Assembly (NCBI GenBank): GCA_013396755.1
Contig: VWZF01003331.1
Span: 65,617-129,616 of the forward strand
Direction of reading: 5' to 3'
From: Sclerurus mexicanus
Taxonomy: Eukaryota; Chordata; Aves; Passeriformes; Furnariidae
Length of the DNA stretch: 64,000 bases
Under the pieces are notes generated by a model, which saw only the letters and a list, made by a program, of their open reading frames with translations, had not been told where the DNA came from and ran no database searches. The position numbers and the translations under genes were made by a program. Positions 36,001 to 49,699 of this stretch are shown piece after piece. Positions within the stretch are counted from its first letter, which is position 1. The number at the start of each line of letters is the position of its first letter.

Positions 36001-37694
36001 TGAACTCTTTACTACAAAAAGCTACGGGCTCCCACCTGTTGGGGCTCCAACAGGGTGCTTTGCAGGGATTGCCTTCCCTGTGTGAATGTTAAGGCCACAA
36101 GGTAAAATAACAGGGCTTTGTGCTCCTGCTGTATCTGTTGGGTGTCACCCCAGCTGCCACAAGCAGCCTGAGAGGATGCACACGTGGGAGTGGGAGCTAC
36201 GGGAACTCCCGTGATGGCAGTGGAGCCCAAAGCCACCATTTCAGGTGTTGATGTTAACATCCAAGGGCTGTTGCTTTGCAGTTGGACCAAAAATGTGAAC
36301 TACTCCCTCATGTGTCAGTAAACTGGAGAGGATGGCCTTTTTTTGTACACAGCTGATCGCTGCTTGTAAAAGTACAGCCGCATACCTTTGCAGAGGGTCC
36401 GAAAAGAGAAGTGAAACCAAGAAGAAAGAGAAAGCTCTAAGGGTCTGTAAGGAGCAAAAAGCCTGTCCTGCTAACACAAGTACAAGCCCCCAGCAAACCC
36501 AGAGATACTGGTGCTTATCTCTGTGATCTTGGCCACTATGATCCTGAGTGCTTTTTGCCATGCTGGGTTCCCTGGGCAGTACTGAGTGGTTTCAGAGGTG
36601 ACCCTCGCCTTCATGCCTGCAGAGCAGAGCTGCTGGTCAAGAGCCACTTCCCTGCTGCACCACCATGCTGGCCTGTGCAGGGATGGGGACTGAGCTGGGA
36701 ATCTAACCTGGCAGCACTGCAGTTTTGGATGAAGGGGGTTGGCAGCCTGAGCTATGGTTCCAGCCCAAGCGAGTTGTTTCACTGTGTCCTCCTGCAAAGC
36801 AGGAGTTACTGTGGTATACTCACCTGTTGACTTCTGAGAGCAGATTTCTAAGGAGCTGTGGTGTGTTTGGACAGGAAGATTACAGGGGCAGTGAGGACAA
36901 AAGTTGAGAGTGAAGATACCTTTCTTGTGTGAAAAATTTTTCTTCTCAGACTATAAATCCTGAAATAAAAGAGCCAGGATTTACATCTCTCTGGTCCCCC
37001 ATGTAGCGTCACCATTCACCTTGCTGGTCCTGATCCCCCTCTTCCTCCCTTGCCCATTTTGATTTCAAGTTCTTTGAGCAGGGAAAGTTTCTTGCAACAT
37101 GTCTGAATCAGCATAACATGCCTCTAGGGCTGACTGTGGTTTGTCAGGGTAAAATGAGCCTTAAATGCTTTATTGTTTCCTTTCTGCCCCTTGAACAGCC
37201 ATATTTTGAATTAGCTGAAATAGTCACAGCTTGTAGACTCCAAACTTCCAAGTAAAGTGAGCAAGGGCTAAAATAAACATATCAAAAATTGTTATATTAA
37301 GAGGATAAAAAAGCTTAGCCTATCAACTCCACATCACTCCTAGGGAGCATGTGAAGCTTACCCATGTGTCTGTACTTGATAGATGGGTGGCCTGAGCTCA
37401 GGGGTTGTTACTGAGGCTCATATTTTTAAGCAGCCTCTGACTCAGGAGGCAGCCTATGTGTGCTGCAGTCACCAGAGCACCTAGCAGTTATCACACAGAC
37501 AATATCTCTCCCACCGTGAGCCTTGTTTGAACCAAGGGTATTTCACTGGACACTACTAGTGAGATTACTATGGTGTTCATACTATGTATAACATAACCCT
37601 CTATTTAGTGCATAATGTGGTTTACATTTAACTAATTTTGTATTCTTTTTCCTTTTCTTTTAGGATGAAGAATTGCAAAGCCTTATTTCTCCCA

Positions 37695-37875
37695 TACATT
37701 AAGTACTGGGTGCAGTTCAGGTCTCTGCATCTCAAGAAGAATGTAGTGAAGTCAGAAGATACAGAAAAAGGCAATGAAAATAACTGTTGAGTGAAACAGT
37801 CACTTTATGTAGAGAGACTAAAAATGCTCCTTAGTTTAGAGGAAAGAAGGGTGAGGGGTTATGTACAGAGTTCAT
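37695..37875 (+). mobile_element. Degenerate CR1 LINE fragment
   Basis: Follows the CR1 order in diverged form: TACTGGGTGCAGTTCAGG, TCTCAAGAAGAA, CAGAAAAAGGCAATGAAAAT, GTAGAGAGACT, TAGTTTAGAGGAAAGAAGGGTGAGG. It is older than the fragments that retain the octamer tail. Confidence 0.65.
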
Positions 37876-38711
37876 TAAACCATGAAGGTGATGGGTAAGG
37901 CAAACCTGTAACTGCTGTTTGCTAAATCCCTTAATGCAAGCACCAGAGAGTGCTCTGGGAAACTTGGGGAGATCAGTTTAAAACAGACACAGACCAGTGC
38001 ATGGCTGGTAGCAAATATCTGGAAACCACATCCATGGGAGGCTGCAAAGCTGAATAGTATCAGCAGGTTCTCAATAGGATTAGACCCATCTGTGGACAGC
38101 AGGCTCATGAGCTGGTGTCCAGGGCCTGCGCGGGTACCTCCCATTAACATCCCATCACCTCTGGGGCTGGGGGCACCCAGCAGTGTGAATGGACCACAGC
38201 AAGTGGTAAAAATCCTATGCTCTCCGACACAGAGGCTCCTACTGCCCACATTGGAGGCACAGTAGGGGAGTAGGGGATCTCTAGTCAGACCCACTAGAGT
38301 GTTTCTCAAGTTCACCTTCTGCAGTTTTCTCCCCCAAAAGCTTCATGTTCTCCCCATAGCCCAAAGAAAGCTCTCCCTGCAAAGGGACCACCATGGACTG
38401 GCAGGAAGGGGGTGTTTGCCATGGTCTAGATAGTTCTCACGTCTCTGAATGTGGTCCTGGAGTTACTTTTATTCTGCTTTGGTGGCCAGGAACAATACTC
38501 CTTTAATAAAGTTTAGAGTTTTAGAGTGACTCTGTTTACAGCCAACTCCAAACAGTCTTTTGTAAATTGTTTTCCCAAGTACAAAATAATCAGTCTGCTT
38601 TGGTGGCATTTAGCTCCTTCTTCGTATCATTCCTTTCCAGAGATGTGAGGGGAATATGGTTTATTAGGATGTTCATGGACACAGAGCCTCTGACAAACAT
38701 GCTCCTCCATG

Positions 38712-38745
38712 AAGAATCACAGTAGGAAGGGACCATCTGGTAAGT
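38712..38745 (-). mobile_element. Possible CR1 3'-end remnant
   Basis: GAATCACAGTAGGAAGGGACCATCTGG resembles the reversed CR1 terminus with a short internal deletion. It is too short to be sure. Confidence 0.3.
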
Positions 38746-41729
38746 CTTCAAAGCTCCAAGAATTGCCCAATTGAACATTAGAGAAGTGTCTCTAAGTTAC
38801 CAGCTATGGCTCAGTCACAAAATATAAAACCAAAATATATCAGGAATGCACAAAGCAATAAACAAGGAATCTGCAAACAATTGAGACTGCCCAACTGCTG
38901 AGCAGATTGCTACAGGTGAATAATAAAGGCAAACAAAATCCTTTTACAGATAAAATTGCAAACAAGAAAATGTCAAATCAGTTAGACTTGGTTAGGAGTT
39001 CTGTTCTAGATTTTAAAATCTTGATTTTGTACAAAATTGGAATAATAGAAAATAATGGCTCAAAGGGCTGTTTTAGATCTGGGTTGGGTATTTTTTTCTT
39101 AAATTCACAATTGTTTCTTTTGAATAAACATTATGCCCTTGGAAGACTTCTGGGAACTACAGAGTTCAATTAAAAGCTAAAGAAACCTTCCTTTATCCCT
39201 CTATTTTTCCAGCCAGCCTTTCTGTAAGATGACATCCTGCCACTATCTAACACCAAAACTTTCCATGTGTTGTTTCTGCTGCTTCCTTTCATCTTTGAGG
39301 TGGTGAGATATGCAAAATCATAATTATGCTAACCTAGAAATAGAAGCAGAGCCTACTCTCTTATAGCCTACTAGTAGATGAAGGGACTTCCTTTTGAACA
39401 CTCAAACTTATCAGTGATCCTCATATGAACTGCTGTGTTTACTGAGGACATTCATTTTATGGATTAAAGCACTGGATTCACCCTGGTTCTGCATCAGGTC
39501 AGAGCTGCATGCATTCTGCCAGAAGCTCCTGAGAAAGCATTTTAACTTCCTCAAAGCTCCTGAGAGCATTGCTGCTCCAAGGGGACCATGAAGAAATAGC
39601 TGTGTTCAGGGGGAAAGACGGGAAAGGGTGAGATGGCCGAACTGTCACTGACTTGGAATCCAAACACAGAACTGCCTCACACTTCTCCCCTCTGCTCATT
39701 CCTTTTGCTGTCTTGCCACCACCATGTCTTCTGGACCGCCCATTGCCTTAATATCTCTTAACTTCCTAGTTGCTCATGCCTGTAAACAGCTCTCAAGACT
39801 CCAGTGGGTGAGATGTGAAAAATGAATGGTAAGGTCTCTGGAAAAGAAAACCAGTGTTTTCAGATCCTGAAATATACTCTGGAGATACACTCTGAGAGAT
39901 GCCTTCTCCAGGCTCCACCCGATTTTTTCATTAGTAAGGTTCACCCACCTTTCTGAAACACACTCATCCCATGTCCATTTTGCCTATATGTCCTTCCATG
40001 TGCAGGGTTACATGGAGCTGGATGTGTAAGTAACTCCAGCTCTTGAGACTGCAAATGTCAGTGAGCCACTTGAATGTCTGGAAGGAGGAGATTTGCATCC
40101 AGCATTTGGCACAACGCTTTGAGAGCTACAAGGCTTTATCCAGGTGCATGACTTGGGTGTCACTGCTGATACCCAGGACTGTCTGAGAGGCTGTTTCAGT
40201 TGCTAACACATGGATATGCCAGGCTTGCAGCTCTGCTCCGATTGCTGATGCTTGGGCATCTATGCACAGGCAGGCACACAGAGCCACCATGCCCAGGAAA
40301 GTAGCTAGGAATGGAGTTGAAAGAGAAGATAGAACAGACTGCAGACAGACCAGTAGCTTCATTACACACAACCAGGCTTTTTATTTTCTTTCCCTCTGTT
40401 TTCCCACATTTGTTTCCCCAAAGCACCTCCATTCCTCCATCCTACCTTTAATCCTTTCCTTGCAGGACCTGCAGCAAGTTTTGTACAAGCCCAAAAAGTT
40501 CTTGCCCCTCCTCTCACACTGTCCCACGCCCCCATAGGCACTAACCCTCTCAAGTCTTTAAGGTGAGCAGGGAGACTCTCGGTTAGGGCCAGTTAACCCT
40601 GGACCATGGGCCTGGTACCTGGTCTGTGACAGCCCTGGAAAGGTCAGGTTTCTCCATCAGGTTATCTTGGTTTTCTCTGATTGTGTTATGGGGGTTCCTG
40701 GCCTGTCATCACTGTTCCTCTGTGTTTCTTTGTGTGCACAGGAATAAGCCTTCATCACATAACCTAATACGTCCAGGCAGCTGAATCCCACTCCTAATGC
40801 CAGTCATAAAAGTAACAGTTCCTGGAAAGTCGTGCCAAATACTTGGATCATGCATGATAATTTTTATTGACAACATAAACTTGCAGACCTTCTCAAGGCA
40901 GGTTATTGTTTTTGAAGATCTATGTGGCCTGTCATTTGACTAAAGTTTACTTTGATGTGTGTAATTTATTTTTATTTCACTCCACTCTTCCCCTTGTAAA
41001 TAAATTGTGAACCTCTGCCAGACAAGCAAGGTGACCAGTCCCATCCAGCTTTGCACAATGGCATTCCAGAGCAAAGTCAGGGGCCTTGGAGTCTGCTCTT
41101 GTCCCCATCCTCACAGGGCAGGACCTGCCTCTCTGGCCAACCTGGACAGCCCCAGCAGTTTACAAACAGCCTTTTCCTTCTCAGACCCACAATACCAATC
41201 AGGTCAGACACATGAAGAAACATATCTGGGTCCATCTTTACCAGGGATGAATGAAACTCCCAGGTTTCAGGCCATCTGATGTCTGAGTCCTAGCTGAAGA
41301 TTAAAATAAGACTTAAACCAATGTTTATTCTCTAAAGGCCTGGGGTTTTATGATGTGTTTCCAAGTGGAGCAAACGCTAGATCTAAAATGTGGTGTCCAA
41401 ACACAGAAGAGGGTTTATTTCTTGATACGCAAAAAGTGATCACTTCTATTTCCTGGATAGTGCAGTTGACTGTGAGCATGTCAACAGTCTAATGTAAAGC
41501 AACAAATCTCTTCCCTCCTGTCTGTGTGCTAAAGAGACTTAAATATTATTTATCTACCCCTGAACTTTGCTATGCCCTGTTGAACAGATAACTTGGAGCT
41601 AAAAAATGGCCAGTGGGACTGTCTGCAAGCTTCAACTTTTTTGTCCTCATTTAAGAGAGGGAAAGCTCTGATGAATTCCTTCAAAGCTCTTGAAAAAACT
41701 GGACAAAACTGCCACTCCAGCTATAGCCC

Positions 41730-42360
41730 ACACTTCAAATGGCCGTGAGATGGCCTTTTCTGTATGTTACATAGTTCAAGGAGGCAGTGAAGTGCTCAGT
41801 GGAAGATTTTGTATGGGAACTTTAACTTCCCATTCCATTTGACTTTTGGTCTTTAAAATACAGGTCAAATCAATGAATTTAATGAAGGCTGTGAAACACA
41901 AAGGCTTTGCCTTGCATTTTGACCTAGATAAAGGAAAGTCAGTCCAGGTCAAAAGGCTTTAGCAGCACTTTAAGTGGTTAGTACACAAATGTGACGGAGT
42001 GTTTAGACTCTCGGAGACTTGCAAGACCCAGTGACAAGCCGTTAAAAGTATTTGAAATAACTGCTTGAATGAACTTTGATAAGGTACTGCTATTGTCTTC
42101 CATTGTCTCTTTCTTTTCATACCAAAACACCCCCAAAAGAACAAGAGTCAATGAATGTATAATGCAGTCCCACTTTTACTGGATTTGGGGCTTCTTTTGG
42201 CCCTTTGGACTTTTTTTTTTGTGAACAGTTTATGCCGTTTTCATTCATTTCCCCACATTAAGCCTTTCTCAGAAGCCAGTGATTAATGTGACTTGTCAGT
42301 AAGAGCTTTTAAAGTGCAATGATACTTTCAGAAGCTGTACATGTCAATCGAACCTCAGAT
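41730..42360. promoter_or_regulatory. Candidate regulatory block with repeated AGGTCAAA motifs
   Basis: Three nuclear-receptor half-sites of the form AGGTCAAA lie within 90 bp: 41862-41869 (plus), 41918-41925 (minus) and 41946-41953 (plus). A one-mismatch copy sits at 41838-41845 (minus). Nearby are AAGTGGTTAG (about 41972) and GATTAATG (42281-42288). The DNA is repeat-free. A hormone- or orphan-receptor-responsive enhancer is plausible, not demonstrated. Confidence 0.3.
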
Positions 42361-45300
42361 TACGAACAAATTAGGAATAAATTTACTCTTACTGAACTTC
42401 CTTGAGAGATGAAGCTATCATACATGAAGGTGGTGGTGGCACTTTCCAGCTCCTGGATCACAGATCCAGACATCTGAGGCAAAGCTAGCTCAGTGCAGCA
42501 GGCCTGTACATTAAATTCTGGATTCATACCTTTCCTTTCACTGGGATTAAATAGCCTAGTGAGACCATCAGGCACTTAACACATGTTCACATACTCTAGG
42601 CAGCCATCTCAATTAGGTATATGAAACCAGCTTGTTGGTAAAGGTAAGTTACTATTATAAAAAATAAATTGATTTTAATGGTGGAAAGCATACTGTCAGA
42701 AAATGCAGGATCTGCCAGATCTGCCAGAAAGCAAATCTCCATTTAAATACATAATTATTCTTCATTACCAGAAAGCATTTGTCCAAGGAAAACTGGTAAA
42801 ATGTATAACGGTTCATTATGCAAGACCAAATTTGTCTAGAAAGACCAAAATCCTAGTTAATTTGTGCAAGGCAGAAAGGTTCAGTTTTGTTTTGCTTTTC
42901 AATTTTGTTGTAAAAAGTCTGCTTCTTGAAAGCTTTCCAGGCCAGAGATCAGGTTCCCCCTTTATAATGGAAGCTATTAATGCCTGAAATGGGCCACTCT
43001 AAAGAACCACATGTCTGTTTCACATGGTTTGATAGCTCCAAGATTTTGCTCACTGTGCTTTTGGGACTTTTCTCAGTATTCTCTATAGTGAGATTTTTAT
43101 TGTATTTTACTCTTTTGTCTGGTTTTTGTGTTAGAAATTTTTCCCTTATTCATTGACCAGCAACTTTCTGTCACCCATCTTTGACTTTTCTTCTTACATC
43201 TGCATTAAAGCTGTCATTTACTTCTGCTTTTTCCCCTCTCTCCATATTTGACAGCAAAAGCCTTCATCAGCTTTTATCCCTTTTTGTTCACATTATGACA
43301 TAACCTGCGCAAAGTGGCACAGCTCCCCAATTCTTGTATATAAAATTTGCAACATTTTTTGAGACGGGTCAATGCCCATTTTTGGGATCCTTTTCTTTAT
43401 CTGAGTACCGTGTTAAAACTTTTTGCAGATGTGAGCTATTCAGGAGCAGCCTGCGGCTGCATGCAGAGATGGGGAAAAGAAGAAAAGGCCTTCCTATTTT
43501 GTGATTGCCATAGTAACTCAAACATTGCCAGGGTGTTTGTCGGTTTGGTAGGGCACAGCCAGGGAATTTTATTTCCTGTGCAATCAAGCCCTCTACTGGA
43601 GATCATGGCTTGTATGACACAGGGTTACAGAGAGGACAGTGGACTTGTTAGGCCTGGATTAAGCATTTCACTTTAAAATAATACCCATTTGTATCCATTT
43701 TGTTCAACATAACAACAGCTGCTGGCCTTGGGATGACAGGCTTGCCTTTTTAACTGAAGTCTCGTATGACATTTATGAATGAGACAGACTCCATTCATTT
43801 TCACTTTGAATTCACACTGGTTATTTTTGGTTGTTTGATTCTTTTTTCTTTAAGCGTGTGGTCATAGTCAACATTGTTCCTGCAATTACATTCATGGTTT
43901 ATGAGAGGGCAAAATCCAGCTTTATTTGGGATGTCAAATCATCACTTTCATTTGGGGGGAAACAGGTTAAAAAAGAAAGAAGAAGTAAAGAAAGCATTTT
44001 ATGTCGGTATAGTGGAAGCTTTTTATTAAGCCAATAGACAGAGATGGAGAAATAAAGCATCAGGCACAGGAGCTTTTCATCAGACCTGTACAGAAGCCAC
44101 AGACTTGAGGCAGAGAAGGTTTCTGTCTCTTTTCTGGGTCAGCAGAAGGACTTGCTGCTCCAAGAACTTCATATACTTCCAAGCTGTGACAGACACCACT
44201 ACTCCCTGCATTCTTGCTTTGCATGCACCCACCCAGGCCATTCTTTAGCCACAGCTGCTGCTGCCCCAAAGCATCCCAGCTTTCACTTGACCATGGCTTA
44301 ACTGAGAGGCAACAGCTCCACTGGCCTCGTCTCCTTGCCACCTTCTGCAATGGGTCTCAACAGAGGACCAGAGACAGGTGCACTGATGCAGACATGAAAA
44401 AGAAAATAACAGCTTTTGCAGAGGCTCCTTCAATATATTGATTTCAAAAGGAGTTCAATTTTCTGATACTTCATGGTTATGCTTTCTGCTAACCTCAGGG
44501 CTGTAGTGAAAGAACTGATCCATCCAAGCACTTGTGATGAGGCTGAGAGACACCCTTCATCCCTAATTCCTTCATTGCCCCAAAAGAGCTTGTTGTATTT
44601 GCTTGCATTTGTAACCTGAAGCAAATTAAAAAGTGAGGATCCCATTGATCCTGGCAGCAAAGTTTCCACACAGAGAGTGCAGGGGAGGTCTGCAGCTGAA
44701 GGTCTCATGGTCTTCGGCCCTTGTGAGCCCTCATGCTGGTGTCAGGCAAGCACATGCATATTTCAGTCAGGCAGCAATGGCATTCCTGCCTGAGGTAATG
44801 AAAAGGAGAAAGGTAAAGATTAATCATGTCCAGAGCTGACATCTGCTACCATAACTCTGAGCAGGGAAGAGCATCAGCCCTTATTCCTCACCCCCATATA
44901 GCCAGTCCCAAGGCCAGGGCTGCCCTGAAGTCTTCAAGGAACTCAGGACATGGACACAAATTTCATGTTCCTCTCCTGACTTTCCTGCTCTTGCAGCAGG
45001 GCTTTGAGAGACTCACAAAATTATCTTGACACATTTCTCCAACCTAGAACTCTGCATTCACTGAAAAATTTCAGCTCTATTTAAGTACCAGCCAAAGTAC
45101 TTAAAATCCAGCATGTTGGGAAAGCTATAAGGGAAGCCTCCCTTCTATAAAGCCAGAGCTGAAATTTGGCTTTTCCTTGAAATATTTCCTAGAGGAGACA
45201 GTCACCCTGATCGTTCTTCCCCACTGAAGCTCCTATGTACGAGTTTCCCTGAGCCAGGACAGCAGCACAAAGCAGTTTGGTGTAGGTGACCTTTGGCAGT

Positions 45301-47287
45301 GCCTTCTGCTGCCTGCAGGAAAAGTAAGATGGGGTGGGAGGACAGAGAGTGCTCTTGGTGACACTGGCATGGTGAGCTTGGTATCAGATCCTGCCTGAAG
45401 GAAAGAAGCTGCCTTACAAAATATCACAACATTAAAAATGTGCCTCCCTCCTACCCTCCTTCCTTTCGTCCCTCCCCTACAGTGAGGTCCAAACTTTTCA
45501 TTACTGAATCATAAGAGAGGTTCCCAATTAGACAGGACCTGAAAGTTTCCGTCATTGCTGGTGACTGAGGGAACAATGAGGAGAACCACTTTGATGACAC
45601 CACAGGGGCTACAGTCTGACTTAGATACATGAAGTACTGGGAAGCTTTTAATTCATTGTGCACTCTACCTTGTGAACCTGCCATTTGTGTAAACCAGACC
45701 TTCCTCAGTCCTGTGTCCCAGCATCTTCAGGATCCAAATCCTGGCTTGCTGGTGAGATGTAGGAAAATGAAGACTGCAGTTATACTTTGGAAATGAAGTA
45801 AAATCACTTGCTTTCACACAAAGACTGAAGCAATGATATAATACTCAAAAACATCATTAACAAAATGTGGTTGTTCAAAGAGGAATTTTTCCTGCAATGT
45901 TGTTAATTGATTTGGAATCTGTTTTTTCTGCTCTTCATGCATTCCAGAATGGATTCACAGCTGTGAGATTGGAGGGCATGTTCCATACAGTCACATGGAT
46001 TCACCTTAACTAGGCTGCAGTGCAACCACAGCCATGACTGATTTGAGCCTCTTGACCATGAAAATGCCTGCACTGACTTGGTCTTTCCCACCAGCTGACA
46101 GTCTCTGCCATTACTCACCCAGCCAAACCCCAGGAAAGGCATAACTCTGTGCCATGGGAGCTCTCCAGCTCACCCCATGCCCTGCCTTTTTCCCTGTGGG
46201 CGCTTCCAAGTCACACCACTGAAAACTAGAATGGGGATTAGGATCACTGGCTACTGTGAAAAATCTGTTAGGCCACATTTATTGCAGGATCAACCTTTTT
46301 TCCCCTCTCAGAAATAAATTAGTTAAGCTGATGTAGAAAAAGAAGTACATTAGGATGATGGAGTGGCTGATCTTCTTAAGCCTTCTTTTCCCATAAACTA
46401 CCTGCTTTCAGATTGAATAGTTAAGATTAATATTCAGCTATCTCCCTGAAGCAAACAGTATTGTAGCCCATTGCTACTTCTTTAAATACGCTTAAGGACC
46501 TGGATCTAGATTACTCAGGCCACCATATCTTAGAAGCCTGAACATACACATGACTCACTAACCTATGGAAGATCTTCCTCAAGGGCAGCTTTCCCCTGTA
46601 CCACCCTCCCCACTTTCTGCACTGAGGTGGAAAAGCTAATGTGGGGACTTTCTGAAGAGGCTGCCCAACATGTGCACTTCTTCCAATGTGCTACCCACCT
46701 GGTGGGTGGGCTGGATGGGGCTGTAGTCCATGACCTGCCTTCTTAGTGCCCACAGCTGCACAAAGCAATTACTTGTAACTAATAATACCACACACAATAA
46801 GGCAGGAACATCTGGAAATACCACTACTCTGACTGAGAGCAGGGTCTATCTATCCTGAAAACCCAATTATGCCCTGAGGTAAATCCAGTGATCCCAAAAA
46901 GCCTCATGTGCAACCCAGAGAAATACTTTCTTCATTAACACAAAGCTGTTTACATTCCGCATTCTTGTGACCTCTCTTTTGCCAATAAATTAAATTCCTG
47001 TTTCATCTCTCCCTTCCCTTGCCTCAAAGAAACAATCCCACTGGGAGAGCCACCATTAATAAAATAAACTTCATCATGCTAGTATAGTTGATGTTCATAG
47101 TATTCTTGAAATATTTCCCCATTACCACTACCAGGAATTCTTCCTCTCCTGTTACAGCAGGTAAAAAACACTAGGCAAGCTTTTATGGTGACCATTACCT
47201 GCATACAGTGAAATTAGTCCTACTGTTATCAATAGGAGTTGAACTTTTAAATTATCATTGCAATATGATGAAGTAACACTAGGATGC

Positions 47288-47434
47288 TTGGAGATACTCA
47301 AAACTCCTTGGAGATATTCAGGAGTCTTCTGGACACGGCCCTGGGCAATTAGCCCTAGGTGGCACTGCTTGAGCAGGTGGGTTGGACCAGATGACCTCCA
47401 GAGGTGTCTTCCAACTTCAACCCCTCTGTGATGT
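47288..47434 (+). mobile_element. CR1 LINE, 3'-end fragment
   Basis: Matches the CR1 3' region: GGAGATATTCAGGAGTCTTC, TGGACACGGCCCTGGGCAA, TAGGTGGCACTGCTTGAGCA, GGGTTGGACCAGATGACCTC, CAGAGGTGTCTTCCAACTTC, CTCTGTGATGTT. It is truncated at the 5' end and lacks a clean octamer tail. The first 20 bp are partly duplicated. Confidence 0.9.
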
Positions 47435-49019
47435 TAAGTTCAATGATGGATGTTATAATATTGCTGAAAACTCTTATGATATTGATACACTATTGTAAAC
47501 AGTCTTCAGAAAGGAAAGGTAGCAAGAATCAATAAAGGATGTTGAACTTGAAGGATAATAGAGACTAAGAAACAGCTTCACTTCTAACTTGCACCAGCAT
47601 GAATTCACAGTAATCCTTCTGTTTATGGATTTCCACAGATGTAAGAAAGGAATCTAGTCCAAGTCCCACAGTTCTGAAATAAGATTGCATCTTAAAGGTC
47701 AGTCAAACATAGTGATGCATGAAAAACCATTGTTGAAGTCTTCACTTGCAAGTCATTTCACACCTTGTTTACTTATATTATTTGCAGAAGAATTTGACTT
47801 TTTTTCCCCACATGGCACTTCATTTGTAAGTTTCAAAAGCCCAAGCAATTCAAAATATTGTATGTGTATTCAGCTGTTTTCATCATGGTCAGACCTATAA
47901 ACACAGCTGTGGTTTAGGGGGATCATGGTCCTTCCTGAGGGTGAGTTGTGATTCACTGGGCAGCAACCTTGCTCTTCTTACAGCATAGGAGTTAGGATGG
48001 TAGGAATATACATTTGCTTTTAGGTCAGAAATATTAAAATTCATGGAGCGGTGACCTTTGAAATAGAGATGTAATATGCCTTTTATTTAAATTCTCAAAT
48101 TTACTCTTCCAAATTTACTTATACAAAATATTTACTGAGTTCCAGAGACAAATGATAGGAAAAACTTACTAAAATAATGCACCACATGATGTAATCCACT
48201 TGTAGGGAGAGCACTGAGATGTCTCAGAGCTTGTCTTCAAGGTGTGCATGTCTTCTTCACTACAGTTGTCACATTAAGGTTATTACGGGATACCTAAAAT
48301 TCACCGCTGAACAGGGAAAATCAGTAGACTGCTACTGCATCTCACAAGTTTAGAACTAAACAGAGCTTAGAAGCTACTTCCATGATTTTAACCTTTGCAG
48401 ACAGAAACTTGCAGTGGGACTTAACTAAACCTTAGCACAATCCTTCACTGTGTACTGCCTGACCAGGTACTTTAACATGATATAAGCACAAAGAAAGCCA
48501 AATAAAACCCACAGCCAACTTCTCTCTAAGTTACATAGTGCACAGCTTCGTTGCTGCTACTGCTGTAGAAAGACACTCAGACCAGATGCCTAATGGCCCG
48601 GGAGAGGGAAAAAGAGCCCGTCCTAGCCATGGCATGGCTGTAGCTAGCCCTGGAAGGGTTAAATGCTTTGTGGTGAGGTGGGACAAACTTCACTTAAACT
48701 CAATTCTGTGGCCAGCCCGATTGTTTTGACACCTGCACTATGTGTGGGATGGCATGGTTTCCTTTGTGGTGCATAATGACACATCTTCATTATTGTTCTA
48801 ATACTCTGAAAAAAAAAAATCCCTAATCTTTCTGTGGTGCCAGTGACTGTAACAATGCCGGGACGTTTTATTTTCCTCCTTGCTCTCTCTTTCCCTTAAC
48901 CCACTATTGTTGCCATAGCCACGATGGTGCAGTACTGCTGGTTCAGGGAAGTTTCTGTACTGTACCGCCCTGAGCTTATTGTTTAAATCTGTATTATTCA
49001 ACTGTTCTGAAGATTTACA

Positions 49020-49450
49020 TTTTTAATGGCTCATTTATGTAATCCCATAAATAAAGTAGCAGAAAAGCATCCCACACAAATGAGTGAATTGGGGTTTGAA
49101 AAAAGCTGCTGAAGCAGGTCACTCAGGGTCTCAGCTGCGGGGCCTTGATTGGTATCAGCGATATAACCACTGTGGCAATGGACTTAAGACCACCCAGTCA
49201 GCCCCAAAATGGTGCATTACCAGGGAATAGTGGAATGGTGCTATAGTTCAATCTCCCCTATTTAACAGGGAGCAGAGTTCTGCTGCAAAAACCATTTCAG
49301 CCTCAGACTCATTTACCTTATTGCTTTGACAGCTGCACCTCTCCTGCCGTAAAGTTTAGATGATTAGCTTTTCCCTCCTTGCAGCTGATGGTGATAGGTT
49401 TTTTTTTCTTAACCAGTATATTCCTGAGGCTGATAAATTCCCTCTGAAGA
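49020..49450. promoter_or_regulatory. Candidate conserved enhancer block
   Basis: Repeat-free sequence with three CAGCTG E-boxes (49132-49137, 49330-49335, 49382-49387) and homeodomain-type cores (TTTTAATGGC at the left edge, GATGATTAGC near 49360). The whole block reads like unique constrained DNA, but no alignment is available. Confidence 0.25.
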
Positions 49451-49699
49451 GACCGTGGATTCAAGCACCTGCCTGAAGAATTTGTTTTACAAACTGAGCA
49501 CTGAGATGGAGATACGTTCTAACAATTCTAAGCTTCTCCCCAGTGCTCCCCTTGCTGGCTCCCTCCCCACACATAAACCCTTCATGAACTGTAAACCCTT
49601 TGAGCAGCACAAGTGTATTTGTAGCTGTAGCGGTGCTAATGAAAGATGGGGAAGATATTTTCTTTGCAGTCAGTTCTCACCCTTCAAAGCTGATTCTTA

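Larger units (their letters stand above)
30568..37694. other. Intergenic region, no gene recognised
   Basis: Unique, mostly AT-rich DNA between CR1 fragments, with two motif-rich blocks listed separately. A T/G-rich run lies near 31040-31090 and an A-rich run near 34258-34310. Open frames are short and unrecognised. Confidence 0.55.
37876..47287. other. Intergenic region, no gene recognised
   Basis: Unique DNA with a motif-rich block at 41.7-42.4 kb and another repeat-free stretch at about 43.25-43.70 kb. Open frames on both strands are short and overlapping, without known domains. Confidence 0.55.

Noticed and set aside
37640..37700. Good splice-acceptor look-alike (long pyrimidine tract then TTTTAG|GATGAAG) on the plus strand
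   Set aside because: It is followed by a degenerate CR1 fragment with no open frame.
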